Positions 7,001-11,400 are shown, numbered from the stretch's first letter. The stretch: 11,400 bases of DNA from CAYLXC01 sp964387865 (GCA_964387865.1 CAYLXC010000026.1:1-11400); one strand, 5' to 3'. Numbers and translations: made by a program. Notes: generated by a model from the sequence alone, not told the origin.

Positions 7001-7578
7001 AATTACAACAGATTGTTAATTATACGTCCTGTAAGCTGGTTGATTTGTCTGATGATTATATTGGAAAGAAGGTTTTATTGGGTGGAGTGATTTCCCAAAT
7101 AAAAAGGGTTTTAACTAAAAAAAGTGCCCAGGAGATGGCATTTATTAGGATTTCAGACGGGATGTTTGATTTGGAGGCAGTAATTTTCCCATCTATTTTT
7201 GAAAATAGTAAGAATTTTCTTTTGAGGGATGAAGTTGTGCTGGCATCCGGAAGAATAGATAAGAGAGAAGAAGAATTATCTTTGGTTGTTGAAAAAATTT
7301 CTGTTTTTGATCCTGAGAATGTGGCTGATGAATTTTTACAAGAAAAAATGGGGAAATTAGTTGAAATTTATGTTCCGAAAGGGACTAACGTGGGTGTTTT
7401 GCAAAATGTAAATAAAACATTGAGGACATACCCTGGGGATGTACCTGTTACTTTGCTTTTACCAAATAGCGGATCTGAACTTAGAAGAATGAATCTTCCG
7501 TTTTCAATAAAGTTGGAGCCAAATTTGGAGGAAGAAATTAAGAAACTTTTAGGAGAAGAAGCTTTTAGGGTTATATAG
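4024..7578 (+). CDS. dnaE: DNA polymerase III subunit alpha
   Basis: This is the replicative C-family DNA polymerase, 1184 residues, close to the usual length of the DnaE1 type. Order of domains: PHP domain (1-~235) starting FVHLHSHTEYSLLDGL; polymerase palm with the catalytic Asp pair in PDIDADL (D418, D420) and the third Asp in LVKMDFLG (D573); fingers with QLSGSGITRYL and LYRPGPLG (about 624-657) and AYGFNKAHAASYA; HhH region (about 859-882, GLSAVKNVGEGAI); QVSLF (946-950), a match to the internal beta-clamp-binding motif; OB fold (about 1015-1100); C-terminal domain. The PHP metal ligands look intact: H6, H8, D41, H42, E67, C138, D226 and H228. The region 186-215 is longer than in Thermus-type DnaE. 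The TAG stop overlaps the downstream repeat. Firm assignment. Confidence 0.98.
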   Translation: MAGFVHLHSHTEYSLLDGLSKIPKLVKKVKELGMDALAITDHGVLYGAIEFYKECIAEGVKPIIGVEMYVAKRSHKDKEGKLDSEPFHLTVLAKNYQGYLNLMKLVTISHVEGYYYRPRVDKKLLKEFSEGLIALSGCPSGELVRVLIGTELEKAKEVALSYLNIFGEGNYYFELQKHPYEESIELASDERVKKDLENMAQVQKITWDGVKKMSHDLNIPIVATNDFHYIEKEDSEVQDVLLCVQTGRFINDTDRLRMVDTPDYFVKSPTQMEEDFAELPEALENSVKIATQCELEIPLGVAKFPVFQTPNKESSMSYLRKLTYKKASEKLKVTKKIQERLDYELSVIEKKKYADYFLVVYDFMDWAHKRGIITNTRGSAAGSMVLYCLGVTNLNPLDYLLPFERFLTEYRPTLPDIDADLADDRRDEVINYVTERYGEDKVAHIVTFGTMMGRAAIRDVGRVLGLSYGEVDRIAKLVPPPHQGFHKPLSDTVKEVPELKDFYRDNPQVKKLLDLAIKIEGTVRHASIHAAGIVIAPDDITNFTPLQKEADGERLVCQYDMFAIEDAGLVKMDFLGIRNLSILGRAVEIVLENQGKAIDLNKIPLNDKKAFELLAKGDTMGIFQLSGSGITRYLVELKPTTIADIAAMVALYRPGPLGVIPDYIARKHNPKLIKYLDPRMEVYMKQSLGLLVYQEDVLFSAMNLANYSWEEADKFRKAMGKKIPSEMAKQKGRFVEGCVSNGMRRDKAEKIFSFIAPFAAYGFNKAHAASYAMVAYQTAYMKANFPVEFMAAVMTAESSDTDKVASAIEECKRLNIVVLPPDINKSGIGFSLELLQDLSKEDLERSLSGDVEGKVKQGIRFGLSAVKNVGEGAIESILKAREDGEFVSLFDLCKRVDSRLVNRKTLESLIKAGALDQLGSRASQLLILDQVLEESHKITKSRLSGQVSLFDGDEDNTFDVKLPKVDELPLEQLLIFEKDLLGFYLHEPPYLSKLQQIVNYTSCKLVDLSDDYIGKKVLLGGVISQIKRVLTKKSAQEMAFIRISDGMFDLEAVIFPSIFENSKNFLLRDEVVLASGRIDKREEELSLVVEKISVFDPENVADEFLQEKMGKLVEIYVPKGTNVGVLQNVNKTLRTYPGDVPVTLLLPNSGSELRRMNLPFSIKLEPNLEEEIKKLLGEEAFRVI

Positions 7579-7624
7579 TATTACGCTCCAGGGGGACGCC
7601 TTACATGGCTAAACGTCCTCCAGG
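7576..7624 (+). repeat. REP-like repeat, copy 1 (after dnaE, 3' side of the transposase)
   Basis: TAGTATTAC-G-CTCCAGGGGGACGCCTT then ACATGGCTAAACGTCCTCCAGG. The first three bases are the dnaE stop codon. GGACG (7593-7597) pairs with CGTCC (7614-7618), and GCC/GGC pair inside around TTACAT. Copy 2 at 8339-8382 has the same orientation and shares TAGTATTAC, CTCCAGGGGGACGCCTT and TGGCT-n-ACGT. The repeat extends over the last bases of the transposase gene (stop at 7609-7611). Confidence 0.8.
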
Positions 7625-8301
7625 ATTAATTTACTTATTACGCTTAAATCATCTTCCTCTTTTACAAAAGACTTGTAGGAAAGATTCGGATTTGTTTTTG
7701 AAAAGAAAGTCAGTACTTCTTCTGGATGTACCCACCCTGTTTTTCTTTCGCCAACATAATCTAAACAAGATGATGGTTGTTCTTCCATTCTGCGCTCCCA
7801 GGCGTCCCCTTGCAAGGCTAAAGCTTGTTTATGAATGTAACGAGAAAGATGGAGTAAGTATTCATCTGTGGTAACCAATACAGCTTTATATACATCTTGG
7901 TACAGAGGACCCACCCTTTTATATTTGCGATTAAAATACATGCTGTACCTTGTTGCAATTGAATTCATAAAATGGTCTATGGAATTTTCGCTTCTTTGTT
8001 TTATTAGAAAATGGAAGTGATTAGGCATTAGGCAATACGAGAGAAGAGAAATTTCTTCAAAAAAATTATTTAATCTTAAAATTTTTAGTATCTTATCCTT
8101 TTCTTTATAAGAAATGCTACTATCAGAAAGTTTTTCCCTTAATTCTTTTTCGTTTTTAGCAAGTAGGTAATCTTTTAGATATGATAAAAACACAAAATAG
8201 TCTTGTGCATCTTGAAAAATTAGGCGTTTTTCAACTCCACGGTTATAAATATGATAGTAGCCATCAGTAGCATACGATTTTATGGAATTTTTGCTCGGCA
8301 T
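7609..8301 (-). CDS. REP-associated tyrosine transposase (HUH/Y1, IS200-like)
   Basis: This 230-residue protein belongs to the Y1 transposase superfamily, which nicks single-stranded hairpin DNA through a 5'-phosphotyrosine. The N-terminus YYHIYNRGVEKRLIFQDAQDY is typical of the RAYT branch. The HUH metal site is MPNHFHFLI (H95, H97). The likely nucleophile is Tyr155 in SRYIHKQ, and Q159 reproduces the Y-x-x-x-Q spacing of IS200/IS605 enzymes; most RAYT have YIHxNP here. The C-terminus DYVGERKTGWVHPEEVLTFF matches the RAYT tail. Residues ~160-170 (ALALQGDAWER) are encoded by a diverged copy of the flanking repeat. The frame is intact, so it may be functional. The start at 8301 sits 7 nt after a promoter-like -10. 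RAYT genes normally move REP sequences elsewhere rather than themselves; no function beyond that is claimed. Confidence 0.88.
   Translation of the reverse strand: MPSKNSIKSYATDGYYHIYNRGVEKRLIFQDAQDYFVFLSYLKDYLLAKNEKELREKLSDSSISYKEKDKILKILRLNNFFEEISLLSYCLMPNHFHFLIKQRSENSIDHFMNSIATRYSMYFNRKYKRVGPLYQDVYKAVLVTTDEYLLHLSRYIHKQALALQGDAWERRMEEQPSSCLDYVGERKTGWVHPEEVLTFFSKTNPNLSYKSFVKEEDDLSVISKLILEDV
7793..7823 (+). repeat. Diverged third copy of the REP-like repeat inside the transposase gene
   Basis: CGCTCCCAGGCGTCCCC then TTGCAAGGCTAAAG, read on the plus strand, aligns with copy 1 (CGCTCCAGGGGGACGCC then TTACATGGCTAAAC) at about 23 of 32 positions with one gap, in the same orientation. On the coding strand it gives residues ~160-170 of the transposase, immediately after the putative catalytic Tyr155/Gln159 helix. 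Its GC content is well above that of the surrounding gene. Confidence 0.5.
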
Positions 8302-8308
8302 AAGTCGT

Positions 8309-8337
8309 ATTTAATCACACTCTCAGGCGGATGTCCA
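8309..8337 (-). promoter_or_regulatory. Promoter of the transposase gene
   Basis: On the minus strand, TGGACA (8332-8337, 5 of 6 to TTGACA), a 17-bp spacer and an extended -10 TGATTAAAT (8309-8317) are followed after 7 nt by the ATG at 8301. This implies a leaderless mRNA. The -35 lies in AGGC-GGAT-GTCC (8325-8336), which can pair with GGACGCCT (8360-8367) of repeat copy 2. Confidence 0.5.
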
Positions 8338-8382
8338 ATAGTATTACACTCCTCCAGGGGGACGCCTTGCGTGGCTGACGTT
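8325..8382 (+). repeat. REP-like repeat, copy 2 (5' side of the transposase)
   Basis: The core TAGTATTAC-ACTCCTC-CAGGGGGACGCCTT, then GCGTGGCTGACGTT (8339-8382), matches copy 1 at 7576. On its left, AGGC-GGAT-GTCC (8325-8336) is a bulged complement of GGACGCCT (8360-8367), extending the hairpin potential toward the transposase promoter. Internally GCC-TTGCGT-GGC forms a small stem. Confidence 0.75.
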
Positions 8383-8390
8383 GAAGGGGG

Positions 8391-8419
8391 TTGAGGGTTA
8401 GCTTCGTTTGTGTTAATAT
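8391..8419 (+). promoter_or_regulatory. Promoter of the rplS cluster
   Basis: TTGAGG (8391-8396, 4 of 6), a 17-bp spacer and an extended -10 TGTTAATAT (8411-8419) precede the rplS ATG at 8426 by 6 nt. Transcription would start at or beside the ATG, giving a leaderless mRNA for rplS-rnhB-yraN. No Shine-Dalgarno is visible before rplS. Confidence 0.55.
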
Positions 8420-8425
8420 TCTGTC

Positions 8426-8740
8426 ATGATTTCTGGGAAATTTGGAGAGACAGATATTCATATTGGGGATACCATCCGAGTACACTCAAAAGTAGTGGAA
8501 GGGGCAAAAACACGTGTTCAGATTTTTGAAGGGGTCTTAATTAGTCTTAGAGGAAGGGGGGAGAATAAAACTTTTACAGTAAGGAAAATTGGAGCAGGAG
8601 GCATTGGAGTTGAGAGAACCTGGCCTCTTGATGCAAGAAGTCTGGTAAAAATTGATATTAAAAAGAAAGCAGGAAAGGTGAGAAGATCTAAACTTTATTA
8701 TTTAAGAGAATTAACAGGGAAGTCGGCTGTAAGGGTATAA
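8426..8740 (+). CDS. rplS: 50S ribosomal protein L19
   Basis: L19 sits at the interface of the 30S and 50S ribosomal subunits. Family blocks are IHIGDTIRVHSKVVEG, RVQIFEGVLISLRGRG, FTVRKIGAGGIGVERTWPL and KVRRSKLYYLRELTGKSAVRV, covering essentially the whole protein. At 104 residues it is about 10 shorter than E. coli L19, mostly at the N-terminus, where the usual leading helix is reduced to MISGKFGETD. The start is supported by the -10 box ending 6 nt upstream. It heads the widespread rplS-rnhB-yraN arrangement (lepB, often present between rplS and rnhB, is absent) and ends 4 nt before the rnhB GTG. Confidence 0.97.
   Translation: MISGKFGETDIHIGDTIRVHSKVVEGAKTRVQIFEGVLISLRGRGENKTFTVRKIGAGGIGVERTWPLDARSLVKIDIKKKAGKVRRSKLYYLRELTGKSAVRV
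8731..8735 (+). promoter_or_regulatory. Shine-Dalgarno of rnhB
   Basis: AAGGG within the last codons of rplS lies 9 nt before the GTG at 8745. It supports that GTG as the rnhB start, in line with internal operon genes using a ribosome binding site here. Confidence 0.5.
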
Positions 8741-8744
8741 CTTC

Positions 8745-9511
8745 GTGGTATATCCCACCTTAAATATCGAGATCAAACTCTGGAATTCAGGCTACAGCTA
8801 CATTTGTGGACTTGATGAAGTTGGTAGAGGTTCTTTTGCAGNNNNNNNNNNNNNNNNNNNNNNNNNNNNNNNNNNNNNNNNNNNNNNNNNNNNNNNNNNN
8901 NNNNNNNNNNNNNNNNNNNNNNNNNNNNNNNNNNNNNNNNNTCAGGCTACAGCTACATTTGTGGACTTGATGAAGTTGGTAGAGGTTCTTTTGCAGGGCC
9001 TGTTTGCGTGGGAGCAGTTATATTTTCCAAAGATTGTGTTATTCCGGATGGAATTGCAGATTCAAAACTTTTGAAACCACGTCAAAGAAATCTACTAGCA
9101 GGTGAAATAAAACGATGTGCCATATCATGGGCTGTGGCTGAAGTAGGGGTATCCATGATTAATAAGTTTGGTATAGGTAAGGCAACGCAGATGGCTTTTA
9201 GAAAAGCTACTAGACTCCTTGAAAGAAATCCGGATTTTGTGCTGATAGATGCTTTTTATGTTAAACACTTAAGTAGAAAAAGGCAAAAAGCTGTAAAAAA
9301 TGGTGATGAAATATGCGCATCAATTTCTGCTGCCTCAATAATTGCTAAGGTTTACAGGGATAAGTTAATGAGAAAACTTCACAGAAAATATCCACAATAT
9401 GGTTTTTCAAAACATAAAGGATATGGGACAAGAAAACATCAGGAAGCAATAAGAAAGTATGGATTATCAAGGGTTCATAGGAGATCATTTGATTTGGAAA
9501 AATTTCTCTGA
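8745..9511 (+). CDS. rnhB: Ribonuclease HII, interrupted by an assembly gap
   Basis: RNase HII cuts RNA in RNA/DNA hybrids and single ribonucleotides in duplex DNA. As given, the gene is split: 8745-8841, 100 N, then 8942-9511, and the 55 nt on each side of the gap are identical. Removing the N and one copy joins the frame exactly into 203 residues, starting GTG (MVYPTLNIEIKLW). The joined protein has GLDEVGRGSFAGPV (D24, E25), IADSK, LIDAF (D117), NGDEICASISAASIIAKVYRD (D136) and the C-terminal YPQYGFSKHKGYGT...HRRSF. The four carboxylates match the D-E-D-D active site of the family. LIDA replaces the common VDG before the third strand. It lies 4 nt after rplS and ends 1 nt before yraN. The true gene is almost certainly intact. 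Confidence 0.93.
8787..8841 (+). repeat. Left copy of the exact 55-nt duplication at the scaffold gap
   Basis: TCAGGCTACAGC...TTTTGCAG, encoding part of the RNase HII active site, is identical base for base to 8942-8996. It is best read as the overlapping ends of two contigs, not as a genomic repeat. Confidence 0.9.
8842..8941. other. Run of exactly 100 N (scaffold gap)
   Basis: A round-number 100-N spacer is the standard placeholder for a gap of unknown size. The flanks overlap by 55 nt, so the true gap is most simply minus 55 nt and no sequence is missing. Confidence 0.95.
8942..8996 (+). repeat. Right copy of the exact 55-nt duplication at the scaffold gap
   Basis: Identical to 8787-8841. 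The reading frame continues from this copy into the rest of rnhB (GGG CCT GTT, giving G-P-V after the shared ...SFA). Confidence 0.9.
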
Positions 9512-9512
9512 A

Positions 9513-9872
9513 ATGTCAACTAAACAAACCGGTAATTATGGGGAGGAGTTGGCTTGTGAGTATCTTAAAAAACATGGTTACAAGATTTTGGAGAGGAATT
9601 ATTTAATTAGGGGTGGGGAAATAGATATCGTTGCTCAGGATGGAGGGTATTTAGTTTTTGTGGAGGTAAAAGCAAGGTGGTCCCATGAATACGGGTTACC
9701 ATCAGAATCTATGACTCCCTGGAAAATAAAAGCTATGCTGAAAACTGCCAAATTTTACCTAAATAGGGTTAATTGGGGTGATAAGGGATATAGATTGGAT
9801 TTTATTTCTTTAGATTTTTCTGATTCAAAAGAAAATCCTAAAATTGAACTTATAAGAAACATAACTTTGTAG
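9513..9872 (+). CDS. yraN: YraN/UPF0102 family endonuclease-like protein
   Basis: This 119-residue protein belongs to UPF0102 (YraN), which has a restriction-endonuclease-like fold and no settled function; it is very often next to rnhB. Visible motifs are NYGEELACEYLKKHGYKILERNY at the N-terminus, then GGEIDIVAQDG (E36, D38) and LVFVEVKAR (E51, K53), which together form the PD-(D/E)xK-like site. The C-terminal YRLDFISLDF is also typical. I chose the ATG at 9513, 1 nt after the rnhB stop; the frame extends further upstream only by overlapping rnhB coding sequence. It is the last gene of the rplS cluster and converges on the next gene, with 6 nt between the stops. Confidence 0.93.
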   Translation: MSTKQTGNYGEELACEYLKKHGYKILERNYLIRGGEIDIVAQDGGYLVFVEVKARWSHEYGLPSESMTPWKIKAMLKTAKFYLNRVNWGDKGYRLDFISLDFSDSKENPKIELIRNITL

Positions 9873-9889
9873 ATAGTGTTATTTCTTAT
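9852..9889. terminator. Possible two-way terminator between convergent genes
   Basis: ATAAGAAA-CA-TAAC (9852-9865) pairs with GTTATTTCTTAT (9878-9889): 12 bp with a 2-nt bulge and a 12-nt loop, spanning both stop codons. The stem is AT-rich and there is no strong U-tract, so termination is only suggested by its position between converging genes. Confidence 0.3.
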
Positions 9890-10757
9890 GATTTCCTGAA
9901 ACAGCAAAGGGGATTTCTTGCCAGTCATGTACCTTCCTGATTTTTTTATTGTATTTCCACATAACTTCCAAAAGCGAAGCATCAACTCCTGCTTTTTTAA
10001 ACTCACCCATTATGGCCACTAAATCCTTGGGGAAACATTTGCCCCCAAAACCCCTTTGTGTTGTTACCTCCAAATGTTTATCAACAATTCTTGGATCTTT
10101 GGCAGCCATTTTTTTAACCTCTTCATATTTTATTCCTATTTTTTGACAATAATCGTAAAAAAAGTTAGCAAATGTAACTTTTAAAGCAAGATAAGCATTT
10201 GCAAAATATTTCACAAGCTCTGCTGTTGTTGGGTCAGTTTGATAAATGATTGTTTTTGGAAATCTTTGTCTGTAAATTACTGTAACTGAGCGTGAAACTA
10301 AATCATTGTTTGCCCCTATAACAGTTCTATCTGCATTTAAGAAATCCTCCAGAAAGTTTGCCTCTGTTAAAAATTCTGGATTAAAAGCAAATTGGCTTTT
10401 GGGATGTTCCTTTTCCAATCTGTTTGTAGTTCCAGGAATAACAGTGGATTTAATAACAATTATTTTATCTGAATTATTTGTATATTTAGTAATTTCGGCA
10501 ATACTTCCATTTATAATTGTGAGATCAATTCCGGATTCATCAGCCTTCATCGGGGTGGGAAGGCAAACAAAAATAAACTCGCTTTTTTTAACTACTTCCT
10601 CTAAAGATAGAGAATCTTTATACTTATCGTAGTAGCGGATGGTATCTTTACCTTCCGAGGCTTTATTAAACCCGTTGGCAACAGCCTGGCCAACATAGCC
10701 GTAACCTATGATTCCTAAATTTATGGGAACAATCAAATCCTCCGAGGCTTGAGCCAT
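9879..10757 (-). CDS. UDP-glucose/GDP-mannose dehydrogenase family protein, two-domain form
   Basis: This is an NAD-dependent nucleotide-sugar dehydrogenase (oxidises a sugar C6-OH to a carboxylate, for surface polysaccharide). The Rossmann motif is LGIIGYGYVGQ (residues 14-24), followed by VCLPTP, KSTVIPGTT, NPEFLTEANFLEDF and ADRTVIG. KYFANAYLALK (183-193) supplies the conserved Lys/Asn, and GFGGKCFPKDL carries the catalytic Cys241. The protein is 292 residues and stops ~50 residues after this Cys, so the C-terminal substrate-binding domain of the ~430-residue enzymes is missing. I chose the ATG at 10757: a -35/-10 pair lies just upstream and occupies the N-terminal extension that would start at 10787. 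Residues 1-11 (MAQASEDLIVP) are a short extension before the Rossmann strand. The substrate cannot be told from the sequence. Confidence 0.88.
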   Translation of the reverse strand: MAQASEDLIVPINLGIIGYGYVGQAVANGFNKASEGKDTIRYYDKYKDSLSLEEVVKKSEFIFVCLPTPMKADESGIDLTIINGSIAEITKYTNNSDKIIVIKSTVIPGTTNRLEKEHPKSQFAFNPEFLTEANFLEDFLNADRTVIGANNDLVSRSVTVIYRQRFPKTIIYQTDPTTAELVKYFANAYLALKVTFANFFYDYCQKIGIKYEEVKKMAAKDPRIVDKHLEVTTQRGFGGKCFPKDLVAIMGEFKKAGVDASLLEVMWKYNKKIRKVHDWQEIPFAVSGNHKK

Positions 10758-10765
10758 AAGAATAG

Positions 10766-10794
10766 AGTATAGGAGAAAGTGTTTCAAGTATCAA
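10766..10794 (-). promoter_or_regulatory. Promoter of the nucleotide-sugar dehydrogenase gene
   Basis: On the minus strand TTGATA (10789-10794, 5 of 6), a 17-bp spacer and TATACT (10766-10771, 5 of 6) precede the ATG at 10757 by 8 nt. It decides the start codon and predicts a leaderless mRNA. The -35 lies in a CAAGTATCAAGTATC direct repeat (10785-10799). Confidence 0.6.
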
Positions 10795-10829
10795 GTATCA
10801 CTTCGACTACGCTCAGTGCTAGCAAGTAT
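10785..10829 (+). repeat. CAAGTAT direct repeats around a short TTCGACTACGCTCAGTG palindrome-like repeat
   Basis: CAAGTAT occurs at 10785-10791, 10792-10798 and 10823-10829. Between the second and third lies CACTTCGACTACGCTCAGTG (10799-10818), with CACT/AGTG ends, resembling short repeats dispersed in many bacterial genomes. The spacing looks as if the short repeat had landed in a CAAGTAT tract and left copies on both sides. The block fills most of the gap between the two divergent promoters. Confidence 0.45.
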
Positions 10830-10842
10830 TTTATCCTATAAC

Positions 10843-10871
10843 TTGACAATATAACATATATAGGGTATAAT
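10843..10871 (+). promoter_or_regulatory. Consensus sigma-70-type promoter of the cohesin-like gene
   Basis: TTGACA (10843-10848), a 17-bp spacer and TATAAT (10866-10871) are both perfect consensus. The ATG at 10879 begins 7 nt after the -10, where transcription normally starts, so the mRNA should be leaderless. Expression is expected to be strong. Confidence 0.8.
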
Positions 10872-10878
10872 TCTTCGA

Positions 10879-11400
10879 ATGTTTAAAAAGCTTATAACTT
10901 TAGCTTCTTTAATTGCGGCATTTTTAATGCCTTCTTCTGCATTTGCTGCAACACTTACTTTAACCCCTAAAATAAGCTCATATAATCAAGCCTGCACATA
11001 TTCTGCAGATATTACATTGGATACAGAGGGTCAGCAAACTGATGGTGCGGATGTAAAACTTTTATATGATCCTTCAAAAGTTAATGTTTTATCCTTCGAT
11101 AATGGTTCAATTTTCCCAACATATTTAGGTAAAAATATAGACAACAGTATCGGAAAAGCAACTTTAAGCGGACTTTCTTCCTTCAACCAACCATATAGTG
11201 GGCAGGGAATTTTTGGAACTGTAAATTTCGTGGTTAAAGAGAATGCACCTGTAGGAGATGCAACTATTAGATTTGATTTTGATGCTTCTAATCCAACAAA
11301 AACTACAGATTCAAATGTGGTTGGAACCGGTACACTTGTAGAGCTTTTAAGAGCTGTTACAGATTTTTTGTTTAATATTAGTCTTAATAACTTTTTAAAC
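10879..11400 (+). CDS. Secreted cohesin-domain-like protein, N-terminal part
   Basis: The frame is open for 174 codons to the window edge. It starts with a clear signal peptide, MFKKLITLASLIAAFLMPSSAFA, with the AFA-A signal peptidase I site after residue 23. The mature part resembles a cohesin/carbohydrate-binding beta-sandwich: ATLTLTPKISSYNQACTYSADITLDTEG, then TDGADVKLLYDPSKVNVLSFDNGSIFP (usual form: G-x-D-x-x-L-x-Y-D-P-x-x-L), then GQGIFGTVNFVVKENAPVGDATIRFDFDASNP and VVGTGTL. Such domains mediate protein-protein binding on the cell surface. After the domain the chain becomes hydrophobic (VELLRAVTDFLFNISLNNFLN), possibly a linker or a membrane region. No dockerin or cellulosome gene is visible here. 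The cohesin call is by eye and fits this general fold better than any enzyme. Divergent from the nucleotide-sugar dehydrogenase. Confidence 0.72.
   Translation, partial: MFKKLITLASLIAAFLMPSSAFAATLTLTPKISSYNQACTYSADITLDTEGQQTDGADVKLLYDPSKVNVLSFDNGSIFPTYLGKNIDNSIGKATLSGLSSFNQPYSGQGIFGTVNFVVKENAPVGDATIRFDFDASNPTKTTDSNVVGTGTLVELLRAVTDFLFNISLNNFLN

Larger units (their letters stand above)
7576..8382 (-). mobile_element. REP-associated transposase locus bounded by two directly repeated REP-like sequences
   Basis: The unit lies between dnaE and rplS, two genes that keep intact ends. It contains one HUH/Y1 transposase gene on the minus strand and similar repeats at both edges in the same orientation. 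No cargo gene is present. It fits a RAYT locus, where a single-copy transposase is associated with REP hairpins dispersed in the genome; it could also be a decayed IS200-like insertion. Confidence 0.65.

Noticed and set aside
7605..7874. Plus-strand open frame of 89 codons opposite the transposase
   Set aside because: It starts in the repeat and runs antisense to the conserved RAYT C-terminus; its sequence has no family character.
8787..8996. Tandem duplication or an inserted element in rnhB
   Set aside because: Exactly identical copies around exactly 100 N, with perfect frame restoration on collapse, point to a scaffolding artefact.
9755..10632. Open frames opposite yraN and opposite the dehydrogenase (minus 9755-10006; plus 9949-10146 and 10306-10632)
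   Set aside because: All lie antisense to well-supported genes and show no recognisable protein features.
10660..10747. CCTCCGAGG-like sequences in the dehydrogenase gene (CCTCCGAGGCTT near 10739 and CTTCCGAGGCTT near 10654) as further copies of the gatA palindrome
   Set aside because: Only 9 bases are shared with the gatA element and the longer arms are missing; GCC TCG GAG (Ala-Ser-Glu) codons could produce this by chance.
10758..10787. Earlier ATG at 10787 as the dehydrogenase start
   Set aside because: The added codons cover the -10 box, and the MAQASED start already precedes the Rossmann motif.
10785..10829. CRISPR array suggested by the CAAGTAT repeats
   Set aside because: The units are 7 nt, the spacing is irregular, and there are no cas genes.
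1..11400. Alternative genetic code with TGA as glycine
   Set aside because: TGA ends gatA and rnhB at the expected protein length, and no in-frame TGA occurs in the conserved genes.

Overview
The window looks like part of a small, AT-rich bacterial genome from the Candidate Phyla Radiation, most likely the Microgenomates (OP11) side. This is inferred from the style of the proteins (compact GatA, GatB and L19; a two-domain nucleotide-sugar dehydrogenase; a secreted cohesin-like protein) and from the many palindromic repeats between genes. It has not been tested by phylogeny. TAA, TAG and TGA all end genes here, so the standard bacterial code applies, not the TGA-glycine code of Gracilibacteria.

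Layout. 1-392 is the 3' end of an HtpX-type membrane metalloprotease gene. 411-711 is a small unknown gene that appears frameshifted at a run of five G. 769-3925 is gatC-gatA-gatB, the amidotransferase that makes Gln-tRNA(Gln) and/or Asn-tRNA(Asn); palindromic repeats sit between the three genes and a further one lies inside gatA. 4024-7578 is dnaE, the replicative DNA polymerase alpha subunit. 7576-8382 is a minus-strand HUH/Y1 REP-associated transposase flanked by two related repeat copies. 8426-9872 is the conserved cluster rplS-rnhB-yraN; rnhB is interrupted by 100 N that look like an assembly artefact. 9879-10757 (minus) is a UDP-glucose/GDP-mannose dehydrogenase-like gene lacking the usual third domain. 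10879 to the window end is the start of a secreted cohesin-like protein, divergent from the dehydrogenase.

Most of the genes are housekeeping (translation fidelity, replication, RNA/DNA hybrid removal, ribosome assembly). I see no new multi-gene system. The most interesting signals are non-coding: (1) a cluster of alternating CACCTC/GAGGTG palindromes read in frame through gatA, like the Rickettsia palindromic elements; (2) the transposase and its flanking repeats, with a third diverged copy apparently embedded in the transposase coding sequence just after the catalytic helix; (3) six genes with promoter-like -10 boxes only 6-9 nt before the ATG, which suggests leaderless mRNAs for genes that begin transcripts, while dnaE and rnhB have Shine-Dalgarno sequences; (4) a 55-bp exact duplication around the 100-N gap that, when collapsed, restores a complete 203-residue RNase HII.
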